In this document: piece after piece, positions 58,508 to 64,000 of the stretch
How the letters are laid out: each line of letters begins with the position of its first letter
Position numbering within the stretch: position 1 is the stretch's first letter
Assembly (NCBI RefSeq): GCF_019264375.1
Contig: NZ_JAHVAI010000008.1
Location: forward strand, 1 to 64,000
DNA length: 64,000 nt
Source of the DNA: Sedimentimonas flavescens
Lineage (GTDB): Bacteria; Pseudomonadota; Alphaproteobacteria; Rhodobacterales; Rhodobacteraceae
Reading direction: 5' to 3'
Notes under the pieces: generated by a model
Seen by the model: only the letters and a program-made list of their open reading frames with translations
Databases searched by the model: none
Told to the model about the DNA's origin: nothing
Made by a program: the position numbers and the translations under genes

Positions 58508-59812
58508 ATGAAGATTGCCATGATCGGCACCGGCTATGTCGGCCTTGTCTCGGGGGTCTGCTTCTCGGATTTCGGCCATGAGGTGATCTGCGTGGACAAG
58601 GACCCGCGCAAGATCGAGATGCTCGAACGCGGCGAGATCCCGATTTACGAGCCGGGCCTCGACACGCTTCTGGCCAAGAACGTTGCGGCGGGGCGATTGT
58701 CGTTCACCGGCGACCTGAAAGCCGCCGTGGATGGCGCCGACGCGGTTTTCATCGCCGTGGGCACCCCCACCCGGCGTGGCGACGGACATGCCGACCTGAC
58801 CTATGTGATGGCCGCCGCCGAAGAAATCGCCGAGGCGATGACCGGCTACACGGTCGTGGTGACGAAATCGACCGTCCCGGTCGGCACCAACAAGGCCGTT
58901 CATGACGTCATCAGCCGCGTCCGGCCCGGTTTCGCCTTCGACGTTGCCTCGAACCCCGAATTCCTGCGCGAGGGGGCGGCGATCGACGATTTCATGCGCC
59001 CCGACCGTGTCGTTGTCGGTGTGACCTCCGAACAGGCGCGCCGCGTGATGGGCGATATCTATCGCCCCCTCTTCCTGCGCGAATTCCCGATCCTCTACAC
59101 CGATCTCGAAACCGCCGAGATGATCAAATACGCGGCCAACGCCTTCCTGGCGACCAAGATCACCTTCATCAACGAGATCGCGCGCCTGTGCGAAAAGGTC
59201 GGCGCGGATGTGAAGCAGGTCTCGCGCGGGATGGGCCTCGACAACCGGATCGGCAACAAGTTCCTGCATGCCGGGCCGGGCTATGGCGGCTCGTGCTTCC
59301 CCAAGGATACGCAGGCGCTGGCGCGGATGGGCCAGGACCACGCAGCGCCGATGCAGATCGTCGAGACGGTCATCAAGGTCAATGACGAGGTCAAGCGCCG
59401 CATGATCGAGAAGATCGTCGATCTGTGCGGCGGCTCGGTCAACGGCAAGACAATCGCGGTGCTTGGGGTGACGTTCAAACCCAATACCGACGACATGCGC
59501 GACGCGCCCTCGCTGACCATCGTTCCGGCGCTGGTCGGGGCGGGGGCGAATGTCCGCGCCGTGGACCCGCAGGGCGAGCGTGAAGGCGCCCATCTGCTGC
59601 CGCATGTTCATTGGCTGAGCGATGCCTATGGCGCCGCCGACAAGGCCGATTGCGTTGTCATCCTGACCGAGTGGAACGAGTTCCGCGCGCTTGATCTGCA
59701 AAAGCTTGCCGCCAGCATGGCGGTGCCGCGCATGGCCGACCTGCGCAATATCTACAACGCGCAGGACGCGAAGGCCGCGGGCTTTGCCGCCTATACCAGC
59801 GTGGGGCGCTAA
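58508..59812 (+). CDS. ugd: UDP-glucose 6-dehydrogenase
   Basis: 434 residues. Converts UDP-glucose to UDP-glucuronate with two NAD+, feeding acidic polysaccharides. NAD fold IGTGYVGLVSGVCF at residues 6-19, VGTPTRRGDGHADL near 83, KSTVPVGT near 118, catalytic Cys in GPGYGGSCFPKD near 263, and FKPNTDDMRDAPS near 328. GAGGAGAG precedes ATG 58508. Proximity to yjbH/yjbF suggests a shared part in exopolysaccharide making. Convergent with znuB, 6 bases apart. Confidence 0.96.
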   Translation: MKIAMIGTGYVGLVSGVCFSDFGHEVICVDKDPRKIEMLERGEIPIYEPGLDTLLAKNVAAGRLSFTGDLKAAVDGADAVFIAVGTPTRRGDGHADLTYVMAAAEEIAEAMTGYTVVVTKSTVPVGTNKAVHDVISRVRPGFAFDVASNPEFLREGAAIDDFMRPDRVVVGVTSEQARRVMGDIYRPLFLREFPILYTDLETAEMIKYAANAFLATKITFINEIARLCEKVGADVKQVSRGMGLDNRIGNKFLHAGPGYGGSCFPKDTQALARMGQDHAAPMQIVETVIKVNDEVKRRMIEKIVDLCGGSVNGKTIAVLGVTFKPNTDDMRDAPSLTIVPALVGAGANVRAVDPQGEREGAHLLPHVHWLSDAYGAADKADCVVILTEWNEFRALDLQKLAASMAVPRMADLRNIYNAQDAKAAGFAAYTSVGR

Positions 59813-59818
59813 GCCGCT

Positions 59819-60604
59819 TCAGCCCCGCCGCCGCAAGGGCAGCGACAGTGCGAACAGCACCGCCGCGCTTGCGACGATCGAGGGGCCAGCAGGCGTGTCA
59901 TAACCAAGCGAGGCCCAAAGCCCGCACAGCACCGACACCGCACCAAGCCCCGTGGCAAGGGCCGCCATCCCCTCCGGCCCGCGCGCGAACTGACGTGCGG
60001 TGGCGGCCGGGACGATCAGCAAGGCCGCGATCAGCAGCGCGCCGACGATCTTGATCGACACGGCAACCGTGAGCGCAAGCGCCAGCGTCAGCACAAGGCG
60101 CTCCACCCGCGGATTGAGGCCCGAGGCTTGGGCCAGTTCCTCATTCACCGTCGCGGTCAAGAGCCCCTGCCAGCGCCAGACCAAGAGCCCTGCAACAGCC
60201 AGCGAACCCGCCCAGATCACGCCGAGGTCGCCTCGGCTGACCGCCAGGATATCGCCGAACAGGAAGGCCGAGAGGTCTACCCGCAGCCCCGAGAAGAACG
60301 ACGCCGCGACAAGGCCGAAGGCCAGCGCCGAATGCGCCAGAACGCCAAGGATCGTGTCGCTCGCGTGACCCCTGCCCGACAGCATCGCGACCGTGATCGC
60401 CATGGCCAGCGCCACGAAAAGCGTGCCGATATAAACCGGCAGCCCGAGTCCGAAGCTGATCGCCACGCCAAGGATCGCGGCATGCGCGGTCGCATCGCCG
60501 AAATAGGCCATCCGGCGCCAGACAACGAAGGCCCCAAGCGGGCCGGTCGCCAGCGTCAGCCCGATCCCGGCAAGTGCGGCGCGGATCAGAAAATCGTCAA
60601 GCAT
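59819..60604 (-). CDS. znuB: zinc ABC transporter permease
   Basis: 261 residues with about eight hydrophobic helices. ZnuB signatures GPLGAFVVWRRMAYFGDATAHAAILG and the ABC-3 core FLFGDILAVSRGDLGV and IKIVGALLIAALLIVPAATA are present. ATG 60604 lies within the end of znuC (8-base overlap). It imports Zn2+ with ZnuA and ZnuC under Zur control. Confidence 0.94.
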   Translation of the reverse strand: MLDDFLIRAALAGIGLTLATGPLGAFVVWRRMAYFGDATAHAAILGVAISFGLGLPVYIGTLFVALAMAITVAMLSGRGHASDTILGVLAHSALAFGLVAASFFSGLRVDLSAFLFGDILAVSRGDLGVIWAGSLAVAGLLVWRWQGLLTATVNEELAQASGLNPRVERLVLTLALALTVAVSIKIVGALLIAALLIVPAATARQFARGPEGMAALATGLGAVSVLCGLWASLGYDTPAGPSIVASAAVLFALSLPLRRRG

Positions 60605-61397
60605 GGTCGTGCTCGCAGTCGTGGCTATGGGAATGGGCGGCATGCGGGTGGCTGTGGTCGTGGCCATGCCCCTCGTCATGATCGTGGTCATGATCGTGGA
60701 CGTGCTGGTAGAGCGCGAAGGCCCCGCCGGTTCCCAGACCGAACAGCGCGCGATACTCGGGCGCCGCCGAGACGACGCGCGGCGTTCCCTCACAGCAGAC
60801 ATGGCCGTTGAGGCAGATCACCCGGTCGGAGGAGGACATCACCACGTGCAGATCGTGGCTGACCATAAGGACGGCGCAGCCGGTTTCGCGACGGACCTCT
60901 TCGATCAGCTTGTAGAAACCCGCGGTGCCGGGCTGATCGAGGCCCTGTGTCGGCTCGTCGAGGATCAGGATCTGCGGCTTGGCCAGCAGGGCGCGCGCCA
61001 GTAGCACGCGCTGGAACTGCCCACCCGAAAGCCCCGCCAGCGGGCGCAACTCGATCCCGGAAACGCCAGTGCGGGCCAGCGCCTCGGCGGCCTGTGCGTC
61101 ACTGACACGGCGCGGCAGCGACAGGAAGCGGCGTACCGTCATCGGCAGGCTCGCGTCGATATGCAGCTTCTGCGGGACATAGCCGATCACCAGCCCCGCT
61201 GCGCGGCTGACGCGGCCGCTGGCGGCGGGCTCTAGCCCGATCAGCGCGCGGATCAGGGTGGATTTGCCCGAGCCGTTGGGGCCCACGACGGTCACGATTT
61301 CACCCGGCACAATGCGGAAATCGACATGGGTCAGCACCGTCGTCTCGCCATGGCGTACACCGAGATTACTGGCCTCAATCAGTGCGTTATCGCTCAT
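60597..61397 (-). CDS. znuC: zinc ABC transporter ATP-binding protein with His-rich tail
   Basis: 266 residues. Walker A GPNGSGKST at 39-47, signature LSGGQFQR, Walker B ILILDEPTQGLD and H-loop VSHDLHVV are intact. The last ~28 residues are a His/Asp-rich tail (HVHDHDHDHDEGHGHDHSHP and on to the stop), which likely binds Zn2+ in the cytoplasm and may couple transport to zinc level. ATG 61397 overlaps the zur stop (ATGA). Confidence 0.95.
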   Translation of the reverse strand: MSDNALIEASNLGVRHGETTVLTHVDFRIVPGEIVTVVGPNGSGKSTLIRALIGLEPAASGRVSRAAGLVIGYVPQKLHIDASLPMTVRRFLSLPRRVSDAQAAEALARTGVSGIELRPLAGLSGGQFQRVLLARALLAKPQILILDEPTQGLDQPGTAGFYKLIEEVRRETGCAVLMVSHDLHVVMSSSDRVICLNGHVCCEGTPRVVSAAPEYRALFGLGTGGAFALYQHVHDHDHDHDEGHGHDHSHPHAAHSHSHDCEHDHA

Positions 61398-61888
61398 TCT
61401 TGATGTTCCGCACAGGTCGGGCAAAGGCCGAGCGCCTCGATATTGGCGCGCTCGATGGCAAAGCCAAGATCCTGCGCCACGCTGTCAAGCGCCGCGCGCA
61501 CCGGGGCCGCGGCCGCCTCGGCCACGGCGTCGCATTCGCGACAAATCAGGAAAACCGGCGCGTGCTCCTCGCCCGGATGCATGCAGGCGGCGAAGGCGTT
61601 CAGCCGACGCACCCGATGCGCCAGACCGTGCTCGACCAGAAACTCCAGCGCGCGATAGGCGACGGGGGGTTGGTTGCCGAAGCCCTCGGCGGCCAGCCGG
61701 TCAAGCACCTCATAGGCGCCCATGGCACGATGCGCCTCCAGCAGGATCTCAAGCGTCCGTTTGCGCACGGGCGTCAGGCGCAACCCAAGCCGGAACGCCT
61801 CGGCCTCGGCGCGCGCAAGGGTATCGCCTGCGCAATGGCTGTGGTCATGCGCCGCAAAGGCGCGCGCTTCGGGCAAGATCTCAGTCAT
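61394..61888 (-). CDS. zur: zinc uptake regulator, Fur family
   Basis: 164 residues. N-terminal extension with HDHSHC, winged helix (LRLTPVRKRTLEILLEAHRAMGAYEVLD; PVAYRALEFLVEHG), then structural Zn sites CREC and CPTC. In zinc-replete cells Zur-Zn represses znuA and znuCB. First gene of the zur-znuC-znuB operon, divergent from znuA, and thus self-regulated. ATG 61888. Confidence 0.93.
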   Translation of the reverse strand: MTEILPEARAFAAHDHSHCAGDTLARAEAEAFRLGLRLTPVRKRTLEILLEAHRAMGAYEVLDRLAAEGFGNQPPVAYRALEFLVEHGLAHRVRRLNAFAACMHPGEEHAPVFLICRECDAVAEAAAAPVRAALDSVAQDLGFAIERANIEALGLCPTCAEHQE

Positions 61889-61915
61889 GTTACTCTATCA
61901 CCTTCCACTTGACGC

Positions 61916-61928
61916 GTTATGCTATAAC
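61916..61928. promoter_or_regulatory. Zur box between zur and znuA
   Basis: GTTAT-GCT-ATAAC, a perfect 5-3-5 palindrome in the 80-base divergent intergenic region, matching the core of alphaproteobacterial Zur sites (GTTATN-type ATAAC arms). It lies 27 bases before zur and 40 before znuA, so one dimer could block both promoters. Confidence 0.75.
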
Positions 61929-61968
61929 ATACATACATCGCCAGCGAACCACAAGCAGGAGACCCGCG

Positions 61969-62889
61969 ATGCGCGCATTCATCATAAGCCTTTCCCTCAG
62001 CGCCCTGCCCGGCATCGCTCTGGCCGAACCGCCGCGCGTGGTGACCGATATTCCGGCCGTGCATTCGCTGGTCTCGCAGGTCATGGGCGAGCTTGCGGCG
62101 CCCGAGGTGCTTCTGGATCGCGGCGCCGATGCGCATAACTACCAGCTGCGCCCCTCGCAGGCCCGCGCACTGCAAGAGGCGGATCTGGTGGTCTGGATCG
62201 GCCCCGAGATGACACCCTGGCTCGCGCGCGCGATCGAGGGCATGGCAAGCGGCGCCGAGTTGGAGCTTCTCGACGCGCCGCAAACCTTCCGGCGCGAGTT
62301 CGAGGAGACCGGGCATGATCACGATCACCCCGCCCCCGAAGCAGATGCTGAAGACCACGATCACGAGGGCATCGACCCCCATGCGTGGCTCGACCCGTCC
62401 AATGCCCGTGCCTGGCTGGATCTGATCGCTGGCCGTCTGGGTGAACTCGACCCGGAGAATGCGGCAACCTACACGGCGAATGCCTTGGCGGCCCAGGCAC
62501 GGATCGATCGAATGGAAGCCGATATTTCCGCGCAACTCCAAGATGTTGCAGGTCGTCCTTTCGTTGCGGCCCACGATGCTTATGGCTATTTCTCGGGGCA
62601 TTTCGGGCTGAGCAACGCTGGCTCTGTCGCCATGGGCGACGCGGCGGAACCGGGTGCCGCGCATCTAGCCGAGCTGCGCGCGCATATCGCCGAAGATGGT
62701 ATCCTCTGCGTCTTTCCAGAGGCACAGCACGACCCGCGCCTGATCGAGCGGTTGATTGAGGGCACGCCCGCCCGGCTCGGCGCGGCGCTTGACCCTTCGG
62801 GCTCCAGCCTCGGCTATGGTCCGGATCTTTACGATGCCCTGATGCGCGGCCTTGCGGAGAACATCGCGGGGTGCTTGGGCGCACAGTGA
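61969..62889 (+). CDS. znuA: zinc ABC transporter periplasmic binding protein
   Basis: 306 residues with a signal peptide (cleavage after IALA). Cluster A-I binding protein: zinc His ligand in RGADAHNYQLRPSQ, the flexible His/Asp-rich loop HDHDHPAPEADAEDHDHEG near residues 110-130, second His in DPHAWLDP, and third in VAAHDAYGYF. ATG 61969 has AGGAG 7 bases upstream; a longer frame from 61258 lies across zur and is not coding. Alone on the plus strand, facing the zur-znuCB operon. Confidence 0.95.
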   Translation: MRAFIISLSLSALPGIALAEPPRVVTDIPAVHSLVSQVMGELAAPEVLLDRGADAHNYQLRPSQARALQEADLVVWIGPEMTPWLARAIEGMASGAELELLDAPQTFRREFEETGHDHDHPAPEADAEDHDHEGIDPHAWLDPSNARAWLDLIAGRLGELDPENAATYTANALAAQARIDRMEADISAQLQDVAGRPFVAAHDAYGYFSGHFGLSNAGSVAMGDAAEPGAAHLAELRAHIAEDGILCVFPEAQHDPRLIERLIEGTPARLGAALDPSGSSLGYGPDLYDALMRGLAENIAGCLGAQ

Positions 62890-62936
62890 CTTGCGCGCCC
62901 ACCCCTTGCGTGCTTTCTGACGGCAAAGGGGGCGCC

Positions 62937-63656
62937 ATGAACAACGCAAACTGGCTGGCGATCATCGAGGAGCCGGGGCTGAGCCGAACGCTCTGCCTGG
63001 ACGGATCGGGCGCGCTATTGGCCGCGCGCGCGATCGAAGAGAGCGACCGGGCGAACGCGGCACTGATCGTCCGCGCCGATGCCCTGCACCGCCCCCTGCC
63101 CGCGCCACCATTGCCCGAGGGGCCTGTGCGCGAGGTTCCGGGCCTTGCGCAGGCGTCGCCCCCGGTCAGCATTCACCCCGCCGAGGCGCTGCGCCTTGCC
63201 GGGCTCTTGGCTGCACAACCGCAGTTCGACGGGGCCGTCTGGCTCTGCGGTCAGAACAACCTATGGGCGCATCTGAGCGCCGGCGAAGTTGTCAGCGTCA
63301 GCCGACTTGCCTCGGCGCGGCTTCTCCTCGCCCTGAATGAGCCGCTCAGCGCGCCCGAAGGCCCAGCCTTCGACCGCGCGCTGGACGACTGCCGCAGCCG
63401 CCCCGAAAGGGTGCTGCGCTACCTCGATGGCACAGCCGAGCCGGGTGCCGCCGCCGGGGCGATCCTGGGGGCCGAGCTTGCCGCAGCCAGGCCCTGGTGG
63501 CTAGGGCAGCGCGTCATCGCGCTCGACAGCGCCGCCGCGCCCGGTTGGGCCGAAACCTGCGCCCGCGCATTGGCGGCACAGGGTGGCGAAGTCATTACCG
63601 GCGACGGCGAAGCCGCCCTGATCGCGGGGCTCCAACGTGCACGGGGTGCAAAATGA
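62937..63656 (+). CDS. 2-dehydro-3-deoxygalactonokinase-like protein, possibly inactive
   Basis: 239 residues, shorter than DgoK (about 290). The middle matches DgoK (HPAEALRLAGLLAAQPQFDG, then WLCGQNNLWAHLSAGEVVSV, in place of the family GTHSKW). The N-terminal ASKHA phosphate motif DWGTT is replaced by IIEEPGLSRT-type sequence, and the GTH residues by GQN, so kinase activity is doubtful. It overlaps galM by four bases. A regulatory or vestigial role is possible; substrate assignment is only by family. Confidence 0.6.
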   Translation: MNNANWLAIIEEPGLSRTLCLDGSGALLAARAIEESDRANAALIVRADALHRPLPAPPLPEGPVREVPGLAQASPPVSIHPAEALRLAGLLAAQPQFDGAVWLCGQNNLWAHLSAGEVVSVSRLASARLLLALNEPLSAPEGPAFDRALDDCRSRPERVLRYLDGTAEPGAAAGAILGAELAAARPWWLGQRVIALDSAAAPGWAETCARALAAQGGEVITGDGEAALIAGLQRARGAK

Positions 63657-64000
63657 GCGCGGATATTCGCGAGTTCGGAAAGCTGGCAGACGGGCGCGTC
63701 GTTCGCGCGACAACGCTGCGCGCGGGAGAATTGAGCGCACGCATCCTGACATTGGGGGCCACGCTACAGGATCTGCGGCTGGCGGGCACGCCCTGGCCGC
63801 TGGTGCTCGGCTCGGACCTGCCCGGCGCTTATATGAGCAGCCTGAACTGGTGCGGCGCGGTCGTGGGACCGGTCGCGAACCGGATCGGCGGTGCGCGGGC
63901 GCGGATTGATGGGCGGGACCACCGCTTCACTCCGAATGAAGGGCCAAACCTGCTGCATTCCGGCGATGATGGCATCTCAGGGCTGATCTGGGAGCTCACC
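63653..64000 (+). CDS. galM: aldose 1-epimerase, partial at the window end
   Basis: First 116 codons visible. Family marks: LTLGATLQDLRLAG and VVGPVANRIGGARARIDG, then TPNEGPNLLHSGDDG, including the Asn-Arg segment that contacts the sugar. The catalytic His and Glu lie further on and are cut off. It catalyses anomer interconversion of galactose/glucose. ATG 63653 overlaps the DgoK-like stop (ATGA), so the two form an operon for aldose or galactonate use. Confidence 0.85.
   Translation, partial: MSADIREFGKLADGRVVRATTLRAGELSARILTLGATLQDLRLAGTPWPLVLGSDLPGAYMSSLNWCGAVVGPVANRIGGARARIDGRDHRFTPNEGPNLLHSGDDGISGLIWELT

Overview
The window is GC-rich, gene-dense, single-chromosome-type DNA from an alphaproteobacterium, most likely Rhodobacteraceae (the Paracoccus/Rhodovulum/Thioclava neighbourhood). 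This is inferred from red-type form IC RuBisCO with CbbX, TAXI/DctPQM TRAP transporters, an NDUFS4-like complex I subunit, a Zur/ZnuABC block, a YjbF/YjbH pair, and an intergenic repeat of a kind common in that family. No rRNA, tRNA, CRISPR, IS element or prophage was found. The genus cannot be fixed from sequence alone.

Layout. 1-7.3 kb: sulfate activation (cysD, fused cysNC), then GDP-fucose synthesis (gmd, fcl), a hydratase-family enzyme and cysK. 7.6-9.3 kb: an acyl-CoA synthetase. 9.4-16.0 kb: an unusual set of an NrtA-like and two TAXI-type periplasmic binding proteins with a membrane Ser/Thr kinase and no permease, divergent from an NsrR-like Rrf2 regulator. 16.0-27.9 kb: a complete Calvin-Benson operon (fbp-prk-tkt-gap-pgk-fba-cbbL-cbbS-cbbX-rpe) divergent from cbbR. 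27.9-29.8 kb: two envelope proteins. 30.0-33.2 kb: nirB-nirD behind a leader that looks like an ANTAR (NasT) antitermination RNA, ending in a broken formate/nitrite transporter. 33.3-39.0 kb: aroQ, NDUFS4-like, uvrB, an HExxH protein, a rhodanese, an orphan ParA and an ABM-domain protein. 39.0-41.9 kb: a DctPQM TRAP transporter.

42.2-54.9 kb: a catabolic region with an ABC importer, an RpiR-family regulator and one long operon: N-formylglutamate amidohydrolase-like enzyme, second TRAP transporter, glutamine-synthetase-like ligase, aldehyde dehydrogenase, iron-dependent alcohol dehydrogenase. The enzyme set suggests uptake and gamma-glutamylation of an amine or amino alcohol, followed by two oxidations and release of the glutamyl group. 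55.1-59.8 kb: YjbH/YjbF exopolysaccharide proteins, a 61-residue membrane peptide and ugd. 59.8-62.9 kb: znuB-znuC-zur divergent from znuA across a Zur-box palindrome. The window ends in a DgoK-like protein and the start of galM.

Most operons are tightly packed, with start codons overlapping the preceding stop, and several carry strong hairpins between cistrons. The two most unusual items are the permease-less binding-protein/kinase cluster (9.4-16 kb) and the gamma-glutamyl catabolic operon (47-55 kb).
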